NCBI GenBank assembly: GCA_017650345.1
Contig: JAGCFB010000090.1
Location: forward strand, 1-32,397
Source of the DNA: Kiritimatiellia bacterium
GTDB taxonomy: Bacteria; Verrucomicrobiota; Kiritimatiellia; RFP12; UBA1067
Reading direction: 5' to 3'
Length of the DNA: 32,397 nucleotides
The stretch's first letter is position 1. Each line of letters opens with the position of its first letter. The notes under the pieces were generated by a model, which did not search any database, was not told the origin of the DNA, and saw nothing but the letters and a program-made list of their open reading frames with translations. A program made the translations under genes and the position numbers. Positions 22,689-30,830 of the stretch are shown here, in pieces.

Positions 22689-23585
22689 TCACTTGACGCC
22701 GATCTTCTTGATCCGCTTCATGATGTCCGCCTTGCCCTCGGCGGAGATCGTCTTGTTGGGGAGCCTCACGTCGCCGAGATCGACGCCCCACATTCCGCAC
22801 ATCACCTTGCCGCCGGCGACGCCGCCGTACTGCACGAGGATGTCAACGATGTCGCAGACCTTCTTCATGCCGGCCTCGGACTTCTTGAGGTCGCCCTTCT
22901 TGACCGCGTCCCAGATCTTGTAGTAGATGCCGGCCGCGTAGTTGTAGGTCGAGCCGATCGCGGACTGCGCGCCGAGCGCGACGGCGCCGGCGAACCACTC
23001 GTCGATGCCCCACGTGATGTCGTACTTGCCGCCGCAGGCGCGGAGGCAGCGCTGGAACATGTAGAGGTCCGGATAGTTGAACTTGATGCCCGCGAGGTTC
23101 TTGATCTTGCCGTCCGCCTTCTCGAGGAACGTCTGCATGTCGAACGTCACGCCGCTCATCGAGGTGTGGTAGTAGTAGAACGGGAGCTTCTCGGACGTCT
23201 TGAGCGCCTCCTGGAGATACGCGATGAGCATATCGACGGAGCCGGGCTTGAAGAAGTTCGGGGGGACGATCGACGTCGCGTCCATGCCGCACTTGACGGC
23301 GTACGCGCCGAGCTCCTGCACGTCGGGAAGCGCAAGCGCGCCGATGTGCGCGATGAGGAAGAGCTTCCCCTTCGCGGCCTTGACCCACTCGTCGAAGACG
23401 GCCTTGCGCTCGTCGAGCGAGCAGCAGATGCCCTCGCCGGTTGTGCCGGAGACATAGACGCCGGTGACTTTCTGCTTGATCAGCATCTTCGCCTGGTCTT
23501 TGATGACGGCGAGGTTGACGCTGCCGTCAGGGTTGAACCCGGTGTGGGCGGCCGCGATGAGGCCTTTCAGTTTCTTTATCTTCAT
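22689..23585 (-). CDS. nanA: N-acetylneuraminate lyase (DapA/NanA superfamily)
   Basis: 298 residues, a Schiff-base aldolase. Seen: YVSGTTGEG near 44-52 for the substrate carboxylate, FYYYHTSMSGV near 136-146 with the catalytic Tyr, the Schiff-base Lys in LAGIKFNYPDLYMF, and GIDEWFAGAVALGAQSAIGSTYN. The Y-Y-Y-H and GxKF-DLYxFQ patterns and the Glu/Asp after the second GxDE point to neuraminate lyase rather than dihydrodipicolinate synthase. It splits N-acetylneuraminate into N-acetylmannosamine and pyruvate in the cytoplasm. It leads an operon with the epimerase and has its own promoter at 23620-23628. Confidence 0.9.
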   Translation of the reverse strand: MKIKKLKGLIAAAHTGFNPDGSVNLAVIKDQAKMLIKQKVTGVYVSGTTGEGICCSLDERKAVFDEWVKAAKGKLFLIAHIGALALPDVQELGAYAVKCGMDATSIVPPNFFKPGSVDMLIAYLQEALKTSEKLPFYYYHTSMSGVTFDMQTFLEKADGKIKNLAGIKFNYPDLYMFQRCLRACGGKYDITWGIDEWFAGAVALGAQSAIGSTYNYAAGIYYKIWDAVKKGDLKKSEAGMKKVCDIVDILVQYGGVAGGKVMCGMWGVDLGDVRLPNKTISAEGKADIMKRIKKIGVK

Positions 23586-23619
23586 TTGGGGGTGTCCCTT
23601 TCTTGTTTTCGGTACCTAG

Positions 23620-23628
23620 ATTATATCA
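23620..23628 (-). promoter_or_regulatory. Extended -10 promoter of the nanA operon
   Basis: Minus strand reads TGATATAAT preceded by TTTTAATTT, 35 nt before ATG 23585. No -35 of note. An AAAGGG site sits in the leader. No operator palindrome was recognised. Confidence 0.68.
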
Positions 23629-23666
23629 AAATTAAAAGGATCGCGCCACTTCCCGAGGCGCGGAAT

Positions 23667-24401
23667 TCAAGGCCTCCGCCAGTAGGAGAGGTACTCGATG
23701 TTGCCCATCTCGCGCCCGCGCACGGGCGACTCGGCGAGTCCCAGCAGCTCCAGGCCCAGCTCCGAGCGCGCGAAATCCACTATGCCGTCGCGCGCCGCGA
23801 CGCGCAGCGCGTCGTCGCGGACGAGTCCGCCCGGCGCGCCTCCGCGCCCGACCTCGAACTGCGGCTTTATCAGCGCGACGATCTCGCCGCCCGGCGCGAG
23901 GACGTCGCGGATCGGCGGGAGGATGAGCCTGAGCGATATGAACGAGACGTCCGTCACCGCAAGCGACGGGACGCGCGGAAGGTCCTCCGGCTTCATGTAG
24001 CGCGCGTTGTAGTTCTCCTTCACCCACACGCGCGGATCCGTGCGCAGCTTGTACGCAAGCTGGTTCGTGCCGACATCGACGGCCATCACCGTCGCCGCGC
24101 CGTGCTGGAGGAGGCAGTCCGTGAATCCGCCCGTGGACGACCCGACGTCGATGCAGTCCCGCCCCTCGGCGCTCAGGCCCGGGAACGCGGCGAACGCGCC
24201 CTCGAGCTTCTCGCCTCCGCGCGACACGAAGCGCTGCGGCGCCTCGACCTCTATCTCGGACGCGTCGTCAATCTGGCGCGACGCCTTGGTCTCGACCTGC
24301 CCGGCGACTCGGACCTTCCCGGCGAGGACGAGCGCCTGCGCGCGCGTGCGCGTCTCCGCAAGCCCGCGCGAGACCAGCGCGACGTCCAGCCGCGCCTTCA
24401 T
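23667..24401 (-). CDS. tlyA: TlyA-type rRNA 2'-O-methyltransferase/hemolysin A family
   Basis: 244 residues: an S4 RNA-binding domain (1-60, RLDVALVSRGLAETRTRAQALV with VRVAGQ) followed by an FtsJ-type methyltransferase with FVSRGGEKLEGA, the SAM motif DVGSSTGGFTDCLLQHGA near 85-102, and LIKPQFEVGRGG. TlyA in mycobacteria methylates 16S and 23S rRNA and sets capreomycin sensitivity; other members are called hemolysins without good proof. ATG 24401 overlaps the PEGA gene stop (ATGA). It is the last gene of the metG operon. Confidence 0.93.
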   Translation of the reverse strand: MKARLDVALVSRGLAETRTRAQALVLAGKVRVAGQVETKASRQIDDASEIEVEAPQRFVSRGGEKLEGAFAAFPGLSAEGRDCIDVGSSTGGFTDCLLQHGAATVMAVDVGTNQLAYKLRTDPRVWVKENYNARYMKPEDLPRVPSLAVTDVSFISLRLILPPIRDVLAPGGEIVALIKPQFEVGRGGAPGGLVRDDALRVAARDGIVDFARSELGLELLGLAESPVRGREMGNIEYLSYWRRP

Positions 24402-25726
24402 TGCACCAGGCCTCCGCCGATCACCTCCACCTTGCGGACCTCCGAGCGCCTGAACGTGCGCACGACGCCGGGGGAAGTCTCGATCGTGATGGAGTCCGGC
24501 AGGTCCTTCACTAGCTCGCCGGTGTAGGAGTCCGACGGTGTCTCGACGCGGACGTTCGGACTGAACACGCGGCGAAGGCGGACCTCCACGGACGTTCCCC
24601 TGTTCGGCTCGATCGTGAACTTCCGCTCCGACTCCGCGTAGCCGTGGCAGCGCACGAGAAGCGAATGCTCTCCCGCGACGAGTCCGCCGATCATCAGCCT
24701 GTCGCTCTTCGACGCGTCGTCGGCCGTGGCCGTGGTCGTCCCGCGAAGGCGTCCGTCTATGAGCACGCTCGCCCCGACCGGTGACGTGCGCACCTCAAGG
24801 CGTCCGAGGTTGCTCGCAAGCCGCATCTCCTCGTTCACCTTCTCGCCGCGCACGACCGTAACGGTCTTCTCGACGTCCGTGTACCCGTCAAGCTGCGCAA
24901 GGACGACATGCCTTCCGGGCTTCACGCCGTCAAGGAACACCGGCGCCTTCCCGCACGCCACGCCATCGACGTAGATGCGCGCGCCGAGCGGAACGGAAGT
25001 GATGTTAATCTCCCCAGGAATCTCCTCCATCGCGACGTCGAGAGTCAGGCTGTCGCCGGGGCTCACGTTTAGCTCGCGCGTCACATCGCGGTATCCGGGA
25101 TGGCTCAGGCGGACCCTCATCCTGCCGCGCGAAACCCCGCCCATGACGAGCGGCGTGACGCCGCGCTCGATTCCGTCAACCACGACCCTAGCGCCCGCGG
25201 GGTCGGAAGATATGGAGACCTCGCCGGAGTCGAGGATCAGCCTCTCGATCTTGACGAGCGGACGCCGCCCGTCGAACCTGACCTCGGCCGTGCGCGTCTG
25301 GTAGCCAGTCTTGCGAAGCTCCATCCTGTGCTTCCTGCCGACGTCGAGCGACGTCACCAGCCGAGGCGTCTCGCCGACGGCGAGCCCGTCTATAGCGAGC
25401 GAGCATCCCTCCGGCTCCGTGATGACGAGGAGGAGTCCCTTCTCGGACTTCATTTCCACCTCGCAGTTCGCGTATCCGCCCGCACCGACCTCGAAGAAGG
25501 CGTCCTCGCTGCAGTACCCCGCAAGATCGAAGCGCACGTGGTGGAGTCCCGGCGCGACGTCGAAGAGCGACATCGGCGCCTTCCCGCGCTGGGTTCCGTC
25601 GAGCGTGACGACGGCGCCCTCCGGCGACGATGAGAAATCCACGCGCTGGGCCTTCGTGACGTCCGCGGCCGACGAACCTGCCGCGATCGCCGCTGCAAGC
25701 GCGGCGGCAAGGAAACGGATTCTCAT
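24398..25726 (-). CDS. Exported PEGA-repeat protein
   Basis: 442 residues. A signal peptide (1-20, ending AGSSAA) is followed by five PEGA-like beta repeats at about 30-95, 97-166, 168-235, 237-304 and 308-388. Each has the S/T-x-P-x-G-A-x-V-x-(V/I)-D-G core and an ending like G-x-H-x-V-x-x-x-x-x-G-Y. A short C-terminal domain (390-442) ends in RKVEVIGG and may be another beta unit. PEGA repeats are found in surface and wall-associated proteins, but no enzymatic role is known. It is tied by 4-bp overlaps to the FHA protein before it and tlyA after it. The function is unknown. Confidence 0.85.
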   Translation of the reverse strand: MRIRFLAAALAAAIAAGSSAADVTKAQRVDFSSSPEGAVVTLDGTQRGKAPMSLFDVAPGLHHVRFDLAGYCSEDAFFEVGAGGYANCEVEMKSEKGLLLVITEPEGCSLAIDGLAVGETPRLVTSLDVGRKHRMELRKTGYQTRTAEVRFDGRRPLVKIERLILDSGEVSISSDPAGARVVVDGIERGVTPLVMGGVSRGRMRVRLSHPGYRDVTRELNVSPGDSLTLDVAMEEIPGEINITSVPLGARIYVDGVACGKAPVFLDGVKPGRHVVLAQLDGYTDVEKTVTVVRGEKVNEEMRLASNLGRLEVRTSPVGASVLIDGRLRGTTTATADDASKSDRLMIGGLVAGEHSLLVRCHGYAESERKFTIEPNRGTSVEVRLRRVFSPNVRVETPSDSYTGELVKDLPDSITIETSPGVVRTFRRSEVRKVEVIGGGLVQ

Positions 25727-27081
25727 CGGCTGCCTCCCTTCTCTTCGCTCTCGGACCTCGTCTCGACGTCAACAAGATTCTCGCTGGCCGCCACGTTGCG
25801 CGGATCGCGCCTGTCCGGCACGAGGGCGCAGAGTATCCTCAGCTCCCTGCGGGCCTCGTCCCAGTTGCCGAGCCCCATCGCCTTGTCCGCGAGGATCCTG
25901 TGATCCTGGAACACCTCGTCCAGCGCGACGGCCGCCGACTTGAGGTTCGTCTTTATGACGTCGAAGCTTGCCGGCTTCGGGTTTACCGTCTCGAGATAGA
26001 ACAGCGCCTCCTTGTACGCGTCGATCGCCGCGCTGAGGTTGCCGTACTCGACGTCCTTCTCGCTGAACTTGAGGTCGCCGAGCTTCGCGCTCTGCGCGCT
26101 CAGCTCGAGGAGCCTGTCAACAGAATACTCGACGGCCCAGATTCCGAGTTCGTTCTTCGAGAACGCCTCCAGCGCCTCGCGGATCTTGGAGAACTGCACG
26201 GGCTCGACGGTGTTCTCGACGACGACCTCCTTCACCCGGCTGCCGTCCGTCCTCCTGCGCACGGCGCGCATGCGCCAGAGGCGGAGCGCGTTGCCGCCGT
26301 CCGCCGGCGAACCGGCGTAGCTGTCGTCGAGGCCTTCCCATCCGCATTCGTCCAGCGTCCTCATGACGCGCGCGACGGCGTCAGGGTCGAGCTTCGCGGA
26401 CTTGTCGATGTGCCTGTCCGCGACGGGGACGTCGTCGCAAACGACGTGGAGCATTCCGCTAGCGCCGTCTATCGTCATGTCGTAGCGGAAGAGCCGCGAC
26501 GCCGTGGCGTCCACCTTCTCGTACTCGAATGACACGAGCTCGTCCACGGTCTCCGCCGCGGCTTCGCCCTCGCCGGACGTCCCGAGCTCGCCGGGGACGG
26601 GCGCGAAGAAGAGGACGGCGACGGCTGCGATCGCGATCGCCGCGACCGCGACGAGCAGGATGGCGTGCGCGGGCTTGCGCGGAGCGGCTGGCTTCGCCGC
26701 AGGGGCGGCTCCGGACTTGGACGCGCCGAGTCCGAGATCCACGGCGGACGCCCCGCGCGCCGGCGAAGGCTGCGCGGCGGCTCCCATGACGCGCAGACGG
26801 ACGTCGCCGGCCTCAACAACGTCGCCCGGCTTCAGGACGCGGCGGTCGCATCCAAGCTGCTCGCCGTTTACGAACGTCCCGTTCGCACTGGCGAGGTCGA
26901 TGACCGCGACGCCGGACTCTCCGTCGCGCTCGAAGATGCAGTGCGTGCGCGACAGGCCAAGGTCGTCCTCGTGGATGTCGTTCGCCGAGGAGCGTCCGAG
27001 CCTGATGCCCTTTTCGCCGACGGCGAACCTCTTGCCGGCGTTGGCGCCGGTCAGGACCATCAGCTCTGGTTGTTCGGCCAT
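25723..27081 (-). CDS. Membrane-anchored FHA-domain protein
   Basis: 452 residues. An N-terminal FHA domain (1-100) shows IRLGRSSANDI at 26-36, SRTHC at 44-48 and ASANGTFVNG at 64-73, the residues used to bind phosphothreonine. A Pro/Ala-rich linker (101-137), one membrane helix (139-160) and a helical extracytoplasmic part (165-452) follow, the last without a recognised domain. The layout puts phosphopeptide recognition in the cytoplasm and a sensor or scaffold outside. No Ser/Thr kinase is in the window. It stands 15 bp after tadC and overlaps the PEGA gene. Confidence 0.85.
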   Translation of the reverse strand: MAEQPELMVLTGANAGKRFAVGEKGIRLGRSSANDIHEDDLGLSRTHCIFERDGESGVAVIDLASANGTFVNGEQLGCDRRVLKPGDVVEAGDVRLRVMGAAAQPSPARGASAVDLGLGASKSGAAPAAKPAAPRKPAHAILLVAVAAIAIAAVAVLFFAPVPGELGTSGEGEAAAETVDELVSFEYEKVDATASRLFRYDMTIDGASGMLHVVCDDVPVADRHIDKSAKLDPDAVARVMRTLDECGWEGLDDSYAGSPADGGNALRLWRMRAVRRRTDGSRVKEVVVENTVEPVQFSKIREALEAFSKNELGIWAVEYSVDRLLELSAQSAKLGDLKFSEKDVEYGNLSAAIDAYKEALFYLETVNPKPASFDVIKTNLKSAAVALDEVFQDHRILADKAMGLGNWDEARRELRILCALVPDRRDPRNVAASENLVDVETRSESEEKGGSR

Positions 27082-27096
27082 CGTTTGTCCTTTCCG

Positions 27097-28011
27097 CTAC
27101 AGCATGCCCTTCAGCGCCTGCGCAAGCACGGGCCCGAGGAGGATTATGAAAACGGCGGGGAATATGCAGAGCATGAGCGGTCCGAGCATCTTGGTGGGTG
27201 CCTCGTGGGCGAGCTTCTCGGCGCGGTCGAAACGGCGCGCGCGAAGCTGCTCGGACTGTATCCGCAGGATCGAACCGATCGAAACGCCCAGCTCGTCCGC
27301 CTGTATGAGCGCGTTCGCGACGCTCTTGAGGTCGGGCTGTCCGCATCTCGCGGACATCGCCTTCAGCGCGTCCCGGCGGGACGATCCGACCTGTATCTCC
27401 TTCGTCATGCGGAGGAGCTCCTCGTTCAGCGGATCCATCTTCCGGGACGTGCAGTTGCGCTGGAGCGCGCTTATGAAGTCCATGCCCGCCTCGACGGACA
27501 GCGTGAGCAGGTCCATGACGTAGGGAAGCAACTTCATTATGGACGCATGGCGGCGCTTGACGGCGTCCTTCAGCCAGAACGACGGCTGGAGCGCGAAAAG
27601 CGCAACGCCCAGCAAGCAGAGCGGAAGGCACGCCGCGTCAAAAGGCGAATCCGGCATGAGCGCACCGAGTCCGGCGATGGCGATGCACCATACGCCGCCC
27701 GCGACAACCGGCATGAGCAGCCTGAGCTCCGTGAACTCCCGCCCCGACAACAGGCCCTCGAAGCCCGCAGAGACGAGCGTCGCGTCCGCCTTCGCGATCT
27801 GGTCGGCGAAGTACGGACGCGCCACGATGCGGTCGAGGTTGGAGACGAACGGGAGAAGCATCTTGAACACCAGCGGAAGCGACCGTTCCTGCCTCCGCCC
27901 GTCCGCCAGGGTGACGTACGTCACTTCGCCGGCGACGGACGCCGCGTACCACGCGAAGCCGGCCGCGAAGGCCGTCCATGCGGCGACAAGCGCCATCTCC
28001 ATTCCCGTCAC
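27097..28011 (-). CDS. tadC: Type II secretion F-domain protein, TadC-like
   Basis: 304 residues. One N-terminal helix (5-27), a cytoplasmic stretch, a helical pair near 100-145, the GspF domain near 160-290 (MDLLTLSVEAGMDFISALQR, then ELGVSIGSILRIQSEQLRARR) and C-terminal helices. The E-A-G-x-x-x-x-x-A and L-G-x-S-x-x-x-x-L patterns match TadB/TadC inner-membrane platform proteins of Tad/Flp pili. The ATPase TadA, TadB and a pilin are not in the window, so it is either a split Tad locus or a stand-alone partner of the FHA/PEGA proteins. It begins 22 bp after metG. Confidence 0.88.
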   Translation of the reverse strand: MTGMEMALVAAWTAFAAGFAWYAASVAGEVTYVTLADGRRQERSLPLVFKMLLPFVSNLDRIVARPYFADQIAKADATLVSAGFEGLLSGREFTELRLLMPVVAGGVWCIAIAGLGALMPDSPFDAACLPLCLLGVALFALQPSFWLKDAVKRRHASIMKLLPYVMDLLTLSVEAGMDFISALQRNCTSRKMDPLNEELLRMTKEIQVGSSRRDALKAMSARCGQPDLKSVANALIQADELGVSIGSILRIQSEQLRARRFDRAEKLAHEAPTKMLGPLMLCIFPAVFIILLGPVLAQALKGML

Positions 28012-28033
28012 CCCGGACCTCCTTCCGTCATCG

Positions 28034-30106
28034 TCAGGTCACCGGCGTGCCGCCGCCGGCGGACGAAAGCGGAGAGAGCACCCCGCCGCATGCGCCGGGC
28101 TCGCCAGCGAAAAGCACCATTCCCTCGGAGACGCCGACGGACATCTTCCTCGGCGCCAGGTTCGCCACGAACACGACCTCCTTGCCGACGAGCTCCGCCG
28201 GATCGGGGTGCGCGCCGCGGATTCCGGAGAAGATCGTCCGCCTGCCGAGCGGACCCGCGTCGATCTCGAGCTTGAGGAGCTTCGAGCTCTTCGGCACGAT
28301 CTCGCAGCTCGCAACGACGCCGACCCTGAGGTCGATCTTCTCGAAGTCGGGGAAGGCGATTTCGGATTTCAAGGGCGGCACGTCCTTGGGCTGGGGTTCG
28401 GATGCGCCAGAGCCCCCGTCCGTCGCGCCTTTTCCCTTGTTCTTGCTCGCGCGGCTCTCGTGCGCGACCTCGCCGGAGTCTGCGGGCTTCACCGTCGCGG
28501 CGGCGATCATCGCATCGACCTGCTTCGACTCGATGCGGCTGGCGAGGTACTCGTATGGTCCGAGCGCGCAGTTCTCGCGCGCGGCGTTGACGCTCTCCCA
28601 CGTCCATTCCGTCTCGCCGAACAGCTTCATCGCCTTGTCCGCGTAGTCCGGAAGGATCGGCTTCAGGTATATCGCGATGATGCGGAACGCGTTGAGCGCG
28701 GCGGTTAGGGTCGTGCGCGTCTCCTCGAGGTCGGTCTTGACCGTCCTCCACGGCGAGCGGCTGTCGAAGTACTCGTTCGCCGCGTCGGCGAGTTTGCATA
28801 TCTCGACGACGACCTGGTTGAAGCGGCGGTCCTCGTAGAACCTGGCGATCGTCTCGGACGCCTCGCGGCACCTTGCGACGAGCGCCGCACCCTCCGCGTC
28901 CAGCGAGCCGAGGCGTCCGTCCAGCTTCTTCTGGAGCATCTGCCCGCCGCGCGAGGCGATGTTGGTGATCTTGCCGACGAGGTCGGAGTTGACGCGCTGC
29001 ACGAAGTCCGTGAGGTTGAGGTCCATGTCATCGACCGTCCCGCCGAGCTTCGCCGCGTAGTAGTAGCGCAGGGCGTCCGCCGGAAGGTGGTCGAGGTACG
29101 TGCGCGCGTTGACGAACGTGCCCTTGGACTTGGACATCTTCTCGCCGTTGACGGTGAGGAAGCCGTGGACGAACACCTTGTCCGGCCCCTTGAACCCCGC
29201 CGCGCGGAGCATCCCCGGCCAGAAGAGGCAGTGGAAGCGGATGATGTCCTTGCCTATGAAGTGGTACAGCTCCGCCTCGGGGTCGTTCCACATGTCGAGG
29301 CGCCCGAGGTTCTCGAGCGAGGCGATGTACCCGATCGGGGCATCGACCCAAACGTAGAAGTACTTGTCCTTGTGCCCGGGGATCTCGAAGCCGAAGTACG
29401 GCGCGTCGCGCGAGATGCACCATGAGCGGAGCGGCTCCTTGAACCACTCGAGGAGCTTGTTCGAGACGTCGCTCGTCGTGTGGCCAGGAATCCACTTCTC
29501 AAGATAGTCGTGCTGGGGCTCGAGCTCGAAGTAGAGGTGCTCGGAGTCCCTTACGACCGGCGTCGCGCCGCACGTCGTGCACCTGGGCGAGCCCAGCTCC
29601 TCCGCGCCGTAGGTGGAGCCGCACCTGTCGCAGCTGTCGCCGTACTGGTTGTCCGCGCCGCACTTGGGGCAGACGCCCTTCACGTAGCGGTCGGGGAGGA
29701 ACATGCGGCAATGCTCGCAGTAGAGCTGCGGGGTCGTCTTCGCGGTGATCGCGCCGGACGCCTCCATCGCGGCGAAGAAGCGCTCGGACAGGGCCTTGTT
29801 CTCCGGGGAGTTCGTCGTGTAGTAGTTGTCGAACTTCACCTGGAAGTCCGTGAAGTCCTTCAGGTGTACGGCGTGGCTGCGCGCGATGAGCTCCTCCGGC
29901 GTGATGCCCTCCTGGCGCGCGCGGATCATGATGGGGGTCCCGTGCGTGTCGTCCGCGCAAACATAGACGCAGTCGTTGCCGCGCAGCTTCTGGTAGCGGA
30001 CCCAGAAATCGGTCTGGACGTACTCAACAAGATGCCCGAGGTGGATGTCGCCGTTCGCATACGGCAACGCGCTCGTCACAACTATCTTTCTCTTCTTTTC
30101 GGCCAT
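28034..30106 (-). CDS. metG: Methionyl-tRNA synthetase, long form with C-terminal tRNA-binding domain
   Basis: 690 residues. HLGH at 22-25 (HIGH motif), a double zinc knuckle with Cys at 130, 133, 146, 149, 159, 162, 176 and 179, KMSKS at 323-327, the anticodon-binding helices near 380-540, a Lys/Ser-rich linker, and an EMAP/Trbp111-like domain (about 590-690, DLRVGVVASCEIVPKS). This is the class I enzyme that charges tRNA-Met. It has its own promoter at 30135-30143, a GAGGAGA ribosome site, and is the first gene of a unit with tadC, FHA, PEGA and tlyA. Confidence 0.97.
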   Translation of the reverse strand: MAEKKRKIVVTSALPYANGDIHLGHLVEYVQTDFWVRYQKLRGNDCVYVCADDTHGTPIMIRARQEGITPEELIARSHAVHLKDFTDFQVKFDNYYTTNSPENKALSERFFAAMEASGAITAKTTPQLYCEHCRMFLPDRYVKGVCPKCGADNQYGDSCDRCGSTYGAEELGSPRCTTCGATPVVRDSEHLYFELEPQHDYLEKWIPGHTTSDVSNKLLEWFKEPLRSWCISRDAPYFGFEIPGHKDKYFYVWVDAPIGYIASLENLGRLDMWNDPEAELYHFIGKDIIRFHCLFWPGMLRAAGFKGPDKVFVHGFLTVNGEKMSKSKGTFVNARTYLDHLPADALRYYYAAKLGGTVDDMDLNLTDFVQRVNSDLVGKITNIASRGGQMLQKKLDGRLGSLDAEGAALVARCREASETIARFYEDRRFNQVVVEICKLADAANEYFDSRSPWRTVKTDLEETRTTLTAALNAFRIIAIYLKPILPDYADKAMKLFGETEWTWESVNAARENCALGPYEYLASRIESKQVDAMIAAATVKPADSGEVAHESRASKNKGKGATDGGSGASEPQPKDVPPLKSEIAFPDFEKIDLRVGVVASCEIVPKSSKLLKLEIDAGPLGRRTIFSGIRGAHPDPAELVGKEVVFVANLAPRKMSVGVSEGMVLFAGEPGACGGVLSPLSSAGGGTPVT

Positions 30107-30134
30107 TGGTGTCGTTCTCCTCTGCTATTTGGAT

Positions 30135-30143
30135 ATTATATCA
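30135..30143 (-). promoter_or_regulatory. Extended -10 promoter of metG, inside the upstream stop codon
   Basis: Minus strand reads TGATATAAT after CAAATT. The TAA stop of the PH-like gene (30138-30136) lies within the hexamer, as for rfbD/tolC. A weak TTGGCT lies 19 nt upstream. The leader is about 22 nt. Confidence 0.7.
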
Positions 30144-30807
30144 AATTTGCGCCATTCTTAGCCAACGGACGGGCCTGCATCGCAAAGCGCAGGATGTCCG
30201 CCGCGACGAGCGGATTCCGGAACGTGAAGGCGACGCGCACGGGCTTCCCGCAGCGGGCGGCGTCGAAGACGAGTCCGCCAGGCGACTCCGAGAACGAACG
30301 CAGCTCGGCGAACGGAATCTCCCACGAACAGCCCTTGGCCGCAAAGACGATCTTCCTGTCCGTAACGTAGCAGTGCGTGCGCTGGATGCGTCCGCACGCG
30401 GGGTCGAACCTGGGGAACGCCACGTCGCTCGCGCCACCGCCGCGGACCGCGACGTCGAAGTCGGCGTCCATCGGGACGTACAGCGTCCCCTTCTCGTGCA
30501 GGTATGCGCGCTCGTCGTCGGCAAGCCGAAGGATCGACTTCTTTACAGGTATGGACGCCGGGGACGCCCCGGCGAGCTCCGCGAGCCAGGCGGCGTGGCG
30601 GACCTTGTTCTGGCGCTTGCGACGGGATATCCTGTACCTGACCACCATCGACGGGATGAAGAAGACGAAGACGGCGAAGAGCAGCGCCATCACGCCAAGC
30701 GCGCGCATGAACCACGGCTTGCCGAGATTGCCAAGGTCCTGGTATATGAACCAGAACATTCCGCCGAGGAACACGAATGCTATCAGTTTTCTTAGTGCGT
30801 AGATCAC
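30136..30807 (-). CDS. Membrane protein with two N-terminal helices and a PH-like domain
   Basis: 223 residues from GTG 30807. Two membrane helices (about 6-24 and 33-55) are followed by a basic stretch (RYRISRRKRQNK) and a cytoplasmic domain. Its C-terminal part (about 140-220: RTHCYVTDRKIVFAAK, then EIPFAELRSFSES and VAFTFRNPLVAADILRFAM) fits the bacterial PH/GRAM-like beta fold plus helix. No function is recognised. The open frame reaches 30852, but the promoter at 30817-30825 lies downstream of that; GTG 30807 sits 9 nt after its TATAAT with no ribosome site, so a leaderless message is likely. Confidence 0.72.
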   Translation of the reverse strand: MIYALRKLIAFVFLGGMFWFIYQDLGNLGKPWFMRALGVMALLFAVFVFFIPSMVVRYRISRRKRQNKVRHAAWLAELAGASPASIPVKKSILRLADDERAYLHEKGTLYVPMDADFDVAVRGGGASDVAFPRFDPACGRIQRTHCYVTDRKIVFAAKGCSWEIPFAELRSFSESPGGLVFDAARCGKPVRVAFTFRNPLVAADILRFAMQARPLAKNGANLI

Positions 30808-30816
30808 AGTTCGGAA

Positions 30817-30825
30817 ATTATACCA
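30817..30825 (-). promoter_or_regulatory. Extended -10 promoter giving a leaderless mRNA for the PH-like gene
   Basis: Minus strand reads TGGTATAAT preceded by GATTA, just 5 bp beyond the thiamin pyrophosphokinase stop. Exactly 9 nt separate the hexamer from GTG 30807, the same spacing as at the histidine kinase. Confidence 0.7.
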
Positions 30826-30830
30826 TAATC

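Noticed and set aside
22579-22700. Possible N-terminal extension of the epimerase (Ala-rich frame continuing upstream of ATG 22578)
   Set aside because: The Ala-rich reading is explained by the nested hairpin, runs into nanA, and a proper ribosome site precedes ATG 22578.
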